Below are positions 42,459 to 51,515 of a stretch of DNA of 64,000 nucleotides, piece by piece. A program made the translations under genes and the position numbers. Under the pieces are notes generated by a model. It was not told the origin of the DNA and ran no database searches. It worked only from the letters and a program-made list of their open reading frames with translations. Every line of letters begins with the position of its first letter. Within the stretch, counting starts at the first letter, position 1. This DNA is from Ferrovibrio sp. (GTDB lineage Bacteria > Pseudomonadota > Alphaproteobacteria > Ferrovibrionales > Ferrovibrionaceae). The DNA is taken from positions 62,001 to 126,000 of the forward strand of contig NZ_JAGOLP010000002.1 in assembly GCF_017994015.1 (NCBI RefSeq), given 5' to 3'.

Positions 42459-43934
42459 TTGAGCATCGCCGACAAGACCATCAAAGCTGTGCGGGTCAGC
42501 GTTATGGCCACGTTGCTCTCCGGCCTGTTGCAGGTCGGCACCACCGTGATCATGGCCCGCCTGCTGACACCGGCCGAGTATGGCCTGGTGGCCGGCGCGC
42601 TGGTGCTGGTGGCGCCGCTGAGCATGATCCTGTTCGGTGGCCTGGAACGCGCCCTTGTGCTGCAAGACACGCTGCCGGAAACCGCGCTGGACGCCGTGTT
42701 CTGGGGCAGCCTGGGCCTGGCTGGCCTGGGCGCCATCGGCCTGGCCGGGCTGGCCGGGCTGGGCCTGGCCGGTTTTTACCAGGGGCAACTGGCCGGCATC
42801 CTGCTGGCCTGCACGCCTTTGCTGGCCGGCAGCGCGCTGGCGGCGCTGTATCGCGCCTTGCTGCGGCGGCATTTTGCCTTTGGCCGGCTGGCTGCCGCCG
42901 ATCTGGCAAGCCAGTTTCTGGGGCCGGGCCTGGTGGCCATCCTGGCGGCTGTGCAGGGCTGGGGCGCCTATGCCATCGTGGCCGGCATGCTGGCGCAAAG
43001 CGCGGTGCAGACCCTGCTGCTGGCCTGGTTTGCCGGCCACCAACCCCATTGGCGCCTGAACCTGCCGGCGGCACACCCGATCCTGCGCGCCAGCCTGTCG
43101 CTATCTGGCACATCTGTGCTGGAAGTGGTGCATGCCCGGCTGCCCGCCGCCATCATCGGCCTGGGCCTGGGCGAGGTGGCGCTGGGCCTGTTCAACCGGG
43201 CTTATCTGCTGGTGCAATTGCCGCTGGAAGTGCCGGCCACCACGGTGACCAAGGTGCTGTTTGGCGGCCTGGCGCAATGGCGCCATGACCTGGACCGGCT
43301 GCGCCGCGCCGCCGCCGCGCTGGTGGAAACCGGTGCCGCTGTGGTGCTGCCGGTCTGTGCCGGCATGGCGCTGGCGGCCCCTGAACTGGTCGCCACCTTG
43401 CTGGGGCCGCAATGGGACGCCGCTGTGCCGCTTATCCCCTGGCTCTGCCTGGGCGGCGCGGCAGCGATGATCGGGCATTTTTTCGCCATGCTAAATGAAG
43501 CCGCTTTGCGGCTGCGCGAACGATTCCGGATTCAGTGTTTCACCCTGCTGGTGAGCGGCGCCGCCTTGTTGCTGGCGGTTCGCTTTGACCTGCGCGCCGC
43601 GGCGGCGGCGGCGGCTTTGGGGGCGCTGCTATTCCTGCTGCTGCATGTCCGGCTGGCTGTGCACGTGCTGCACATAGCGCCGGGCAAAATCCTGCTCTGG
43701 CTGCTGCCCGGGGCAGTGGCGGCACTGGCCTGTGCCGGCGCGTTGCTGGCGCTGCGTCCTCTGCTGCCGGGTGAGTTGGCGGCGCCCTGGCGGCTGGGCC
43801 TGGATATTGCCGCCTGCGGCCTGTGCCTGCCGCTGGTTTACGGCCTGCTGTTCCGCCGGCTGCTGGCCGATCTGTGGCGTTATGCCGGATTGCCAAGCCG
43901 CGCCGCCACGGATCGTGGCAGCAGGAACCAATAG
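42459..43934 (+). CDS. Oligosaccharide flippase family protein (Wzx-like)
   Basis: A 491-residue polytopic membrane protein of about 12-14 helices. The N-terminus TLLSGLLQVGTTVIMARLLTPAEYGLVAGALV is the standard opening of polysaccharide-biosynthesis/flippase proteins, and NRAYLLVQLPLEVPATTVTKVLFGGLAQ is the usual mid-protein block. It would flip a lipid-linked sugar across the inner membrane. No glycosyltransferase genes are adjacent, so its substrate is unknown. TTG start at 42459. Its last 55 bp overlap the 3' end of the convergent mltA gene. Confidence 0.85.
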   Translation: MSIADKTIKAVRVSVMATLLSGLLQVGTTVIMARLLTPAEYGLVAGALVLVAPLSMILFGGLERALVLQDTLPETALDAVFWGSLGLAGLGAIGLAGLAGLGLAGFYQGQLAGILLACTPLLAGSALAALYRALLRRHFAFGRLAAADLASQFLGPGLVAILAAVQGWGAYAIVAGMLAQSAVQTLLLAWFAGHQPHWRLNLPAAHPILRASLSLSGTSVLEVVHARLPAAIIGLGLGEVALGLFNRAYLLVQLPLEVPATTVTKVLFGGLAQWRHDLDRLRRAAAALVETGAAVVLPVCAGMALAAPELVATLLGPQWDAAVPLIPWLCLGGAAAMIGHFFAMLNEAALRLRERFRIQCFTLLVSGAALLLAVRFDLRAAAAAAALGALLFLLLHVRLAVHVLHIAPGKILLWLLPGAVAALACAGALLALRPLLPGELAAPWRLGLDIAACGLCLPLVYGLLFRRLLADLWRYAGLPSRAATDRGSRNQ

Positions 43935-45118
43935 CGGCCCGGATGTTTCATGCGGCCGGCAATCGCCTCGGCCGCCGCGCCATGGCCCCAGAACACATCG
44001 CCGCGCACACCGCCCCGGATGGCGCCGCCGGTATCCTGCGCCACCATCAGGCGGTTGAGCGGCAGATCGGCATGCGGCGGCTGGGCAGCGGGATAGCTGG
44101 CGGCAAGCCAGAGCGGCAGGCCAAGCGCCACATGGCTGCGATCCACTGCCAGCGAGCGGCCCGGCTTGAGCGCCAGGCCCTGGGCGCCGGGCGGGCCGTC
44201 ACCAGCCTGGGCCGGCGCCGGCAATTCACGGAAAAATATATAGGCGCGGTTTTCACGCAGCAAAGCCGGCGCCTCGGCCGGATTGGCCTTCAGCCAGGCC
44301 TGCAAGGCCGGCATCGACACCTCGTCGCGGTTCATGATGCCGCGCTCGATCAGCACCCGGCCAATGGCGGTATAGGCATGGCCATTCTGGCCGGCAAAAC
44401 CGACCCGCATGACCCCGCCCTCGGCCAGTTCAATACGGCCTGAACCCTGGATTTGCAGGAAAAACGCTGCCACCGGATCGGCCGCCCAGGCCAGTTCCAG
44501 GCCGCGCCCGGCCAGTTTGCCGGCCTCGATGCCGGTGCGGTCGTCATAGGGCCGGAGAAAGCCGTTTTCGACCCGCCCGGCGGTGCGCTGGCCACGCCAT
44601 TCCGGGCGGAACTGGCCCAGATCAACCTGCACCAGATCGGGTGGCAGGCGATAGAGCGGCACGTCATAACCCGGGCGGCGCTGGCGGCTGCCTTTCAGGC
44701 TGGGTTCGTAATAGCCAGTGAACAGGCCCTCGGCCTTGCCGTCGCCGAGCACCGCCACCGGCTGCAATTCCGCCTCGATCAGGCGGCGCAGGCTGGCTTC
44801 ATCAGCCGGTTTGAGCCGCGCCACCGCGTCGCAGAACGGGCGCCATTCCTCAGGCCGGCCATAAACCGCAAAACCATCCGGGCCGCTTTTGCCGGCCTGG
44901 GCCAGGATGCGCGGGCAGGAAGCGGCGATTGCCGGCAAGGCCTCGGTCAGCCGGTCGCCCTGCCAGCCGGGCAGATCGGCGAAACTGGCCGGGGCAAAGG
45001 CAATGGCCGGGGCTTTCGGCGGTTCGGGGGCAGCACCCGGCTGTTGCTGCTGCGGCACACGCGGCGCGCAGCTTGCCGCCAGCAGGGCAAGCGCAAGAAA
45101 GGCGGTTTTGCGCAGCAA
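43880..45118 (-). CDS. mltA: Membrane-bound lytic transglycosylase A
   Basis: A 412-residue lipoprotein (lipobox AASC, Cys17). MltA domain in the middle (LFTGYYEPSLKGS, DVPLYRLPPDLVQVDLG, FLQIQGSGRIEL) and the C-terminal 3D domain with three Asp: VDRSHVALGLPLWLA, LMVAQDTGGAIRGGVRGDVFWGHG (given in parts). It cleaves peptidoglycan to 1,6-anhydro products at the outer membrane. It forms a pair with the Tim44-like gene 6 bp upstream, an arrangement usual in alphaproteobacteria. Confidence 0.95.
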   Translation of the reverse strand: MLRKTAFLALALLAASCAPRVPQQQQPGAAPEPPKAPAIAFAPASFADLPGWQGDRLTEALPAIAASCPRILAQAGKSGPDGFAVYGRPEEWRPFCDAVARLKPADEASLRRLIEAELQPVAVLGDGKAEGLFTGYYEPSLKGSRQRRPGYDVPLYRLPPDLVQVDLGQFRPEWRGQRTAGRVENGFLRPYDDRTGIEAGKLAGRGLELAWAADPVAAFFLQIQGSGRIELAEGGVMRVGFAGQNGHAYTAIGRVLIERGIMNRDEVSMPALQAWLKANPAEAPALLRENRAYIFFRELPAPAQAGDGPPGAQGLALKPGRSLAVDRSHVALGLPLWLAASYPAAQPPHADLPLNRLMVAQDTGGAIRGGVRGDVFWGHGAAAEAIAGRMKHPGRYWFLLPRSVAARLGNPA

Positions 45119-45124
45119 GCCGGC

Positions 45125-45793
45125 TCAGCCCGGGCTGGAGGTGGCGATCAGGGTCCAGTTCGGATCGCGCGAACGGGTGTCGCGGGCGAAGGTCCAGATA
45201 TCGGTCACCTGTTCCACTGCCTGCGGGTCGCCGGCAATCACCGCGCCGTTGCGGTCGCGGGTGGCGGAAATCAGTTCGCTCTGGAACCGCACCGTCACTT
45301 CGGCAGTGCGGCCATTCAGCGCGGTATCAACGATCTCAACATTCTTCAGGCCGACAAAGGTGGTTTCCTGGGTCTGACCCTGGCGGGCGCGGTCGTCGAT
45401 CACCTTTTCAAAATCGGCAAACACATCGCGCGACAGCATGCCTTTGAGGGCCGGCTTGTCGCCAGCCGCGAAGGCGCCCACCACCATTTCATAGGCCCAG
45501 GCAGCGCCCTTGAGGAAATCGTCGCTGCGGAAACTGGGATCGGCGGCGCGGATGCGCGCCTCCTTGGCATCAGGCGGCGTGGCTTCTGCCTCTTCCGCGC
45601 CATCGCGGCGCGGCAGGGCGATCACATTGTCGCCGCTTTCGGCCGGGCTTTCGTTGCCGCCGGCCAGCGGGCCGCGGCGCTGCTGCTCATGCCCGGTGCG
45701 CTGGCCAAGCACGGCACGCAGGCGCAGGGCGATGAACACGGCAATGGCGCCGAGCAGGAGAATGTCGAGAAACTGGAAACCGCTATCGCCCAT
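45125..45793 (-). CDS. Tim44-like domain adaptor protein
   Basis: A 222-residue protein: an N-terminal membrane helix (FLDILLLGAIAVFIALRLR), a low-complexity linker, and the C-terminal Tim44/MRPL45-type domain from about residue 85 (FLKGAAWAYEMVVGAFAAGDKPALKGMLS, ELISATRDRNG, EQVTDIWTFARD; in parts). Its relatives are inner-membrane adaptors. It lies between mltA and secB, divergent from secB, a conserved alphaproteobacterial neighbourhood. Confidence 0.92.
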   Translation of the reverse strand: MGDSGFQFLDILLLGAIAVFIALRLRAVLGQRTGHEQQRRGPLAGGNESPAESGDNVIALPRRDGAEEAEATPPDAKEARIRAADPSFRSDDFLKGAAWAYEMVVGAFAAGDKPALKGMLSRDVFADFEKVIDDRARQGQTQETTFVGLKNVEIVDTALNGRTAEVTVRFQSELISATRDRNGAVIAGDPQAVEQVTDIWTFARDTRSRDPNWTLIATSSPG

Positions 45794-45969
45794 GATTTTT
45801 CAAGTCTATCCGCTCTGCCGGACCCGGTCCAGGCCAGCGGCCACCGGGAATAACCTATATGTAGGTTTTACGCGGCAATCCGCCAAGAGGGATTGTAGCA
45901 GATGGGGCGGCTTGTGGGGCCGGCAAATTCATGTTAGCGCTCACCGCCTCAACCTGGAGACACCATACG

Positions 45970-46425
45970 ATGAGCGAAGTACCCGATCAGGCGCCGCGTT
46001 TCAGCGTCAATGTGCAATATGTGAAGGATCTGTCCTTCGAGCACCCGATGGCGCCGCGCACCTTCACCATCAACGAAGCGCCGCAGATCGGGGTGAATAT
46101 CGGCACCCAGGCGCAGAAGGTCACCGACGACCTGTTTGAAGTGGTTCTGCGGGTGCTGGTGGAAGCCAAGCATGGCGAGGAAGCCGCCTTTGTGGCCGAC
46201 CTGCATTATGCCGGCCTGTTCACGCTGCAAAACATCCCCGAGGAGCATGTTGAGCCGCTGCTGCTGGTGGAAGCGCCGCGCATCCTGTTCCCGTTCGCCC
46301 GCCGCATCATTGCCGATGTGACCCGCGATGGCGGCGTGCCGCCGCTGATGCTCGATCCGATCGATTTCGTGGCGCAATACCAGCGCAGCAAGGAATTGCA
46401 GGCGCAGCAGGGCGGCCAGGCGTAA
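45970..46425 (+). CDS. secB: Protein-export chaperone SecB
   Basis: A 151-residue tetrameric chaperone that holds preproteins for SecA. Conserved blocks are NVQYVKDLSFEHP, INEAPQIGVNIGTQ-like, GLFTLQNIPEEHVEPLLLVEAPRILFPFARRI (in parts) and PPLMLDPIDF. The ATG at 45970 follows GGAGA and gives the normal length. Confidence 0.96.
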   Translation: MSEVPDQAPRFSVNVQYVKDLSFEHPMAPRTFTINEAPQIGVNIGTQAQKVTDDLFEVVLRVLVEAKHGEEAAFVADLHYAGLFTLQNIPEEHVEPLLLVEAPRILFPFARRIIADVTRDGGVPPLMLDPIDFVAQYQRSKELQAQQGGQA

Positions 46426-46443
46426 GGCCGGACCAGGCTATAA

Positions 46444-48573
46444 TCAGGCCGGTTGGGCGAGGGCGCTGATCAGATCCTTGATGATCAGCGGCTTCGCCAC
46501 CACGCCATGGAAGCCGGCGCTTTCGTAGCGCAAAACTGCTTCCGGCATCACATCGGCGGTCATCGCCAGGATACGGGCATTGGCTGTGCCGGGCAGTTTG
46601 CGCAAGGCGCGCAGGGTTTCAAACCCGTCCATGCCCGGCATATGGATATCCAGCAGCACATGATCAAAGCGGTTGCTGCGCGCCGCCACTAGGGCTGCCT
46701 CGCCGCTCTCCACCAGCGTGATCTGGAAGCCAAAAGGCTGGAGCAGCGCCTGCAAGGTGCGGCGATTGACCAGATTATCGTCAACACAGAGCAGCCGCGC
46801 CGCGCCGGGTGTGGCCTCTGACGCAGCCGGTATAGTTTGGCCCCGGGCGCCGGCAGGACCATCGCTCACTGCCTGCTGTTCGGCCGGTTGCAGCGGCAAT
46901 TCGATCCAGAACAGCGCGCCTTCGCCCTTGCGGCTGTCGCAACCGATGCGGCCGCCGAGCAGTTCGGCCAGCCGGCGGGTGATCGCCAGCCCCAGGCCGG
47001 CACCGCCAAAATGTCGGCTGGTGGAAGCATCCTCCTGGGTGAAGCGATCAAAAATCCGCGCCTGCGCCTCGGCGGCGATGCCCGGGCCGCTATCGCGCAC
47101 AGCAAAACGCAGCACCGCTGCACCGGCCGGGCCGGCGGCGCAGGTCACGCCAACCGCAACAAAGCCGGTTTCGGTGAATTTCACCGCATTGCCGATCAGA
47201 TTGACCAGCATCTGGCGCAGCCGCGATTCATCGCTGACAATGGCGGCCGGCACATCGGGCGCCAGGTCAAACCGCAGCTCCAACCCCTTGGCCTGGGCGG
47301 CCGAGGTGAATAATGCCTCAACCCCGGCCAGCAACGGCCGGAGCTTGAAGGCGGCCGGCGTTATCGCCACTTTGCCGGCCTCCAGCCGCGAATAATCCAG
47401 CACATCATTGATCACCGCGAGCAGGCTGGTGGCGCTTTCGGTGATGATCTCGGCGGCTTCGCGCGCCTTCGGATCCAGCGGCATCGCCTGCAACGCCTGC
47501 GCCATGCCCAGCACACCGTTCATCGGCGTGCGGATTTCATGGCTCATGGTGGCGAGGAATTCGCTCTTTGCCGCCGCCAGCCTTTCAGCATGGTTGGTCT
47601 GTTCCTGCAATTGCCGGTTCAGCGAGCCGAGCGACGCGGTCTTGCGCGCTTCGCTTTCAAGCCGGCGCCGCGCCTGCCAGGTGGCGGCAATGGCGAGCAA
47701 TACAATGGCAGCCGAGGCCAGGCCGATCATCCAGGCCAGCTGGCGCCAGCCTTTCAGTGCCACCGCCTGCGCACGCGAGGTGGACACCACCAGGGCGCCA
47801 TCCTGGATGCGGCGGACAGCAGCATAACGCATGTCGCCAACAAAGGGATTCCTGAACAGGCCGCTCTGGGTGGCCAGGGCCGGGTTGGCATGCATGCGGG
47901 CATAGGCTGGAATATCGCCAAAGGATTGCCCGATAGCTGCCTCGCGCCAGGGGTGGCGGGCGATCATGCGGAAATTGCGATCCAGCAGGGTGACAGTATC
48001 ACCCTGCGCGGCGGAAGCACCGAATTCACGACCGAATTGCTGCGGATCAATCACTGCCGTGGCTACGCCGATGGTCTGGCCGCCGGCATCGCGCAATGGC
48101 ACAGACATGCTGATCTGCCATCCCCCATCCACAATATTGCGCACCGGGCTGCTGAGGAAATACGGCTGATTGCCGCCCTTGATGTAATACGAGACGTAGT
48201 CACGGTCGGCGAGCGACACATTGGGCGGCGGATAGCTGCGCGAGGAATGCCGCACCTTGCCGGTCATGTCGGCGATGCCAATCGCCCGCACATGGCTCAG
48301 TTCGTTTTCCAGCCGCTTCAGCTCGATATGATAGGCTTGGCCATCCTGGCTTTCGATCCGGTGCAGCAGGGCGGCCTTTTCCAGCGAGTAGCGGATCGAG
48401 GCCAGGGTGCTTTCAATATCCTGGCCATGGATGCGGGCCAGCCGCTCCATCACTGCAATTTCCTCTTCCTCGGCATCGGCGCGCAGGAAAACATGCACAT
48501 AGCCGTTCAAGGCCGCCGCCAGCAGCAGGATCGCCAGCATGGCGAAATTCAGAATAAAACGCGGGAGCCGCAT
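46444..48573 (-). CDS. Hybrid sensor kinase, dCache-HisKA-HATPase-REC
   Basis: A 709-residue hybrid kinase from ATG 48573. First helix at about 5-25, a periplasmic double-Cache domain (about 30-275: SLADRDYVSYYIKGG, FLSSPVRNIVDGGWQISMSVPL in parts), second helix at about 280-305. HisKA with MSHEIRTPMNGVLG, HATPase with LIGNAVKFTETG, DSGPGIA and GGAGLGLAI. The terminal REC domain has LCVDDNLVNRR, phospho-Asp in LLDIHMPGMDG and switch Lys in VVAKPL. The gene diverges from a PAS_5 gene over a short gap. Confidence 0.92.
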   Translation of the reverse strand: MRLPRFILNFAMLAILLLAAALNGYVHVFLRADAEEEEIAVMERLARIHGQDIESTLASIRYSLEKAALLHRIESQDGQAYHIELKRLENELSHVRAIGIADMTGKVRHSSRSYPPPNVSLADRDYVSYYIKGGNQPYFLSSPVRNIVDGGWQISMSVPLRDAGGQTIGVATAVIDPQQFGREFGASAAQGDTVTLLDRNFRMIARHPWREAAIGQSFGDIPAYARMHANPALATQSGLFRNPFVGDMRYAAVRRIQDGALVVSTSRAQAVALKGWRQLAWMIGLASAAIVLLAIAATWQARRRLESEARKTASLGSLNRQLQEQTNHAERLAAAKSEFLATMSHEIRTPMNGVLGMAQALQAMPLDPKAREAAEIITESATSLLAVINDVLDYSRLEAGKVAITPAAFKLRPLLAGVEALFTSAAQAKGLELRFDLAPDVPAAIVSDESRLRQMLVNLIGNAVKFTETGFVAVGVTCAAGPAGAAVLRFAVRDSGPGIAAEAQARIFDRFTQEDASTSRHFGGAGLGLAITRRLAELLGGRIGCDSRKGEGALFWIELPLQPAEQQAVSDGPAGARGQTIPAASEATPGAARLLCVDDNLVNRRTLQALLQPFGFQITLVESGEAALVAARSNRFDHVLLDIHMPGMDGFETLRALRKLPGTANARILAMTADVMPEAVLRYESAGFHGVVAKPLIIKDLISALAQPA

Positions 48574-48608
48574 CGGATACCGACAAGTTGCAACCTTAAA
48601 AAAGTAGC

Positions 48609-49256
48609 ATGTTGCAGCAAAACGCGGAAGCCATGCCGCTGCCAAGGTTGTCGGCAGGGCTTGAGCCGGGGCCAAATCCGGCGTTTTATCCAGGCATGAC
48701 CCAGGAATTGCCCGGCATGGGCCAGGAATTGGACGACATGATCCAGCGCTCGCGCCATCCGCGCCTGCTGACGCTGGATTTCCTGACCGTCTGCTCGGCG
48801 CGTATTCGCCGCGCTTATACTTATTGGGACGCGAAACGCGCCGGCCGCGCCATGCCGGCCCGCAGCGATATCAACCCGAGCGAAATCCCCGACCTGCTGC
48901 CCTATATCGTGCTGACCGATGTGCTGAACGAGCCACCCTATCTGCGCTACCGGCTGGTGGGCACCCGCCAGGTGCAGATGCGCGGCATCGATCCGACCGG
49001 CAAGCCGGTGGCCGGCAATCACATCGGCCGCCACCTTGCCGTGGATACCACCAACGAGGTGTTGCTGAATTACTGGATCGTGATCGGCAAACGCAGTTTC
49101 GTTTACGACAACAACAAGTTTCTCGGCCCGGCGCTGGATGTCGGCTCGCTTGATATCGGCCAGTTGCATGAACGCGGCACCCTGCTGCTGCCGCTATCCT
49201 CGGATGGCACAAATGTCGACATGGTGTTCTGCATCATCGATGTCGACCCGGCTTGA
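48609..49256 (+). CDS. PAS_5-domain protein (second of three)
   Basis: Up to 215 residues; an internal ATG at 48696 gives 186. The domain covers SARIRRAYTYWDAKRAGRAMPARSDINPSEIPDLLPYIVLTDV (in parts), LRYRLVGTRQVQMRG and a final MVFCIIDVD. It is alignable with the proteins at 40683-41213 and 63466. No enzymatic domain is attached. Function unknown; ligand-sensing is the inference from the PAS fold. Confidence 0.8.
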   Translation: MLQQNAEAMPLPRLSAGLEPGPNPAFYPGMTQELPGMGQELDDMIQRSRHPRLLTLDFLTVCSARIRRAYTYWDAKRAGRAMPARSDINPSEIPDLLPYIVLTDVLNEPPYLRYRLVGTRQVQMRGIDPTGKPVAGNHIGRHLAVDTTNEVLLNYWIVIGKRSFVYDNNKFLGPALDVGSLDIGQLHERGTLLLPLSSDGTNVDMVFCIIDVDPA

Positions 49257-49348
49257 GGTTTGCGTTTCTGGTGGTTTGCGCAACACAGTATTCATTTGCC
49301 CGGATATCAAAAACCGGCTTGGTACTCTCAGCCCGAACACCCCTCACT

Positions 49349-49433
49349 CGTCATGCCCGGGCGCTAGACCCGGGCATCCCATTTTTACAGGAAGTTTAAC
49401 AAAAATGAGATCCCCGCTTGCGCGGGTATGACG
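49349..49433. repeat. 85-bp CGTCATG palindromic element
   Basis: Left end CGTCATGCCCGGGCGCTAGA with hairpin TGCCCGGG/CCCGGGCA, right end CCCGCTTGCGCGGGTATGACG. AT-rich centre. Same length as the element at 8574-8658. It lies in the 277-bp gap between the convergent PAS_5 and dnaQ genes; nothing else is evident there. Confidence 0.8.
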
Positions 49434-49533
49434 ATTTCGGCGGGCGATACCAGGCGATCTGATTGAACCAGATATCGGAGGCCGGCGCCGATCAGGACAA
49501 GTTTACTGGCGGCTTCTACACAACCGGCCCGCT

Positions 49534-50238
49534 TCACTCCTTGAGCCAGATCGGTTCTTTCAGCTTGGCGACGAATTTGGCATGGGCGGCAAGTTCGGCT
49601 TCGCTGGGCTGATGCGGGCGCGGCGGGCGGGCCGGGCCGCGTGGCGCATGCAAAGCCGCCACCGCCTCGCCATCGCCATCCAGGCCGGCGAGGCTGAAAC
49701 CCTGCTGCCGGCCGCCCACCAGTTCGAGATAGACTTCCGCCAGCAATTCGGCATCAAGCAACGCGCCATGTTTGGTGCGGGCGGAATTATCGATCTCAAA
49801 GCGGCGGCAGAGCGCATCCAGTGAAACCTGCGCACCGGGGAATTTGCCGCGTGCAATGCGCACAGTGTCGATGGCGCGTTCCAGCGGGATGCCGGCGGCA
49901 TAATCGCGGCGGCCGAGCCGTTTCAATTCGGCATTCAGAAAGCCGATATCGAATGTGGCATTGTGGATCACCAGCGGCGCATCGCCGATGAAGGCCATGA
50001 ATTCATCCACCACGGCGGCGAAAAGTGGCTTGTCGGCGAGGAATTCGCTCGACAGGCCATGCACCTTGAAGGCTTCCTCCGGCATGTCGCGTTCGGGATT
50101 GATATAGCGGTGAAACACCCGCCCGGTGGGCAGGTGGTTGATCAGTTCGATACAGCCGATTTCCACCAGCCGATCATCCTGGTCGGCGCGGAAACCGGTG
50201 GTTTCGGTATCCAGCACCACTTCGCGCTTGCCGCTCAT
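49534..50238 (-). CDS. dnaQ: DNA polymerase III epsilon subunit (proofreading exonuclease)
   Basis: A 234-residue DEDDh exonuclease. Exo I VLDTETTGF, Exo II HNATFDIGFLN, Exo III HGALLDAELLAEVYLEL. The 60-residue C-terminal tail would contact the polymerase subunit. Overlaps coaE by 4 nt (ATGA). It lies 3.6 kb from the predicted origin and is read away from it. Confidence 0.95.
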   Translation of the reverse strand: MSGKREVVLDTETTGFRADQDDRLVEIGCIELINHLPTGRVFHRYINPERDMPEEAFKVHGLSSEFLADKPLFAAVVDEFMAFIGDAPLVIHNATFDIGFLNAELKRLGRRDYAAGIPLERAIDTVRIARGKFPGAQVSLDALCRRFEIDNSARTKHGALLDAELLAEVYLELVGGRQQGFSLAGLDGDGEAVAALHAPRGPARPPRPHQPSEAELAAHAKFVAKLKEPIWLKE

Positions 50239-50858
50239 GGCATTATCTCCTGACCGCGCAATTGCTGCACCACAGCGCGCAGCTGCGCCTCGGTATCCGC
50301 CAGGCTGGTGCCGGTATCAATCACAGTATCGGCCAACTGGCGCTTTTCTGCATCCGGCACCTGCTTGGCCAGGATGGTGGCAAATTTTTCCGCACTCATG
50401 CCGGGCCGCGCCAGCACACGCTGGCTTTGCTGCTCGGCCGGCGCACTCACCACCAGCACATGATCGATGCCTTCATCGCTGGCGCGATGGCCGCGCGCCT
50501 TTAGGCCTTCAAACAGCAGCGGGATATCCAGCACCACCAGGCTTTCGCCACGCTGCCGTGCTGTGGCCAGAAAATCCTGCCGCATGCCACCGACCAGCGG
50601 GTGCACGATGGCTTCGATCTGCTTCAGGCAGGCCGGATCGCGGATCACTTCGGCGGCCAGCACGCTGCGATCAATGCCGCCATCTTTCAGCGCCTGCGGA
50701 AATTTTTCCGCCAGCGGCGCCACGGCTGCACCACCCGGGGCATATAGCGTATGCACGCTGGCATCGGCATCAAAGAGCGGAATGCCGAGCTGTTGCAGCA
50801 TGGCGCCCACGGTGGATTTGCCCATGCCGATCGAGCCGGTCAGTGCCACAATCTTCAT
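50235..50858 (-). CDS. coaE: Dephospho-CoA kinase
   Basis: A 207-residue P-loop kinase, last step of coenzyme A synthesis. Walker A VALTGSIGMGKSTV, CoA-site DADASVHTLY, VVLDIPLLFEGL and the lid sequence RVLARPGMS. Its ATG overlaps the vapC stop (50855-50858), so expression of this essential enzyme is tied to the toxin-antitoxin pair. Confidence 0.95.
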   Translation of the reverse strand: MKIVALTGSIGMGKSTVGAMLQQLGIPLFDADASVHTLYAPGGAAVAPLAEKFPQALKDGGIDRSVLAAEVIRDPACLKQIEAIVHPLVGGMRQDFLATARQRGESLVVLDIPLLFEGLKARGHRASDEGIDHVLVVSAPAEQQSQRVLARPGMSAEKFATILAKQVPDAEKRQLADTVIDTGTSLADTEAQLRAVVQQLRGQEIMP

Positions 50859-51232
50859 GCCGTCATCACTTTCACATCATAACGCATCATATTGGCATCA
50901 TTGGTCACCAGGATCAGCGCTTCCACCCGTGCCTGCGCCACCAGCATGCGGTCAAACGGATCGCGGTGGATGGGCGGCAAGGTCTGCAAGGCGGCAATAT
51001 GCGGCAGCTCTATCGGCAATAAATGAAAGCCGTCGCTGGCACAGAGTTCAAGCAGGTTATCCGGCGCGTTCAGTTTGCCGAGGGCTTTTTTGATGGCAAT
51101 TTCCCACACCGAAGCATAAGACAGCCATATCTCATGCTCACCGCCGGCTATCGCTTCATGCGCAAGGGGTTGCAGGCGTTTGGGATCGCTGCGCCACCAC
51201 AGCAGGGCATGGGTATCGAGCAGCAATCTCAA
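50855..51232 (-). CDS. vapC: VapC-type PIN-domain toxin
   Basis: A 125-residue PIN ribonuclease. Acidic residues of the active site are in LLLDTHALLWW, SVWEIAIKKALGKL and DPFDRMLVAQA, with a final VTNDANMM. It would cleave tRNA or other RNA when the antitoxin is lost. It overlaps its antitoxin by 4 nt upstream and coaE by 4 nt downstream. Confidence 0.9.
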   Translation of the reverse strand: MRLLLDTHALLWWRSDPKRLQPLAHEAIAGGEHEIWLSYASVWEIAIKKALGKLNAPDNLLELCASDGFHLLPIELPHIAALQTLPPIHRDPFDRMLVAQARVEALILVTNDANMMRYDVKVMTA

Positions 51233-51498
51233 ACGTCACCATCGGGAAAGATTTTGCTTTCGAGGAAATCACGCTCGATCTCGGCATCGACCTGATCGTA
51301 ATCCGGCGCATACCATACCTTGCCGGCCCATTCGCCGCCAAAACGCCGGCGCGGCTTCTGTTCCGGCATGTTCACCGGCACCAGGCGCACTTCGGGCATG
51401 CCGGCGCGGGAGATGATAACCTCCTCGCCCTGCTTGGCGGCCTGGATCAGCTTTGACAGCGTGGTCTTGGCCTCGTGGATATTCACCTTGATGGTCAT
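51229..51498 (-). CDS. vapB: Phd/YefM-type antitoxin (vapB position)
   Basis: An 89-residue protein. The N-terminus KVNIHEAKTTLSKLIQAAKQGEEVIISRAG is a Phd/YefM DNA-binding fold (in parts), and the acidic C-terminal 40 residues (DQVDAEIERDFLESK) are of toxin-wrapping type. The promoter-proximal palindrome at 51521-51539 is a likely autoregulatory site. The pair is inserted between aroE and coaE. Confidence 0.88.
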   Translation of the reverse strand: MTIKVNIHEAKTTLSKLIQAAKQGEEVIISRAGMPEVRLVPVNMPEQKPRRRFGGEWAGKVWYAPDYDQVDAEIERDFLESKIFPDGDV

Positions 51499-51515
51499 GG
51501 CAGCAGCTTAGCCAC

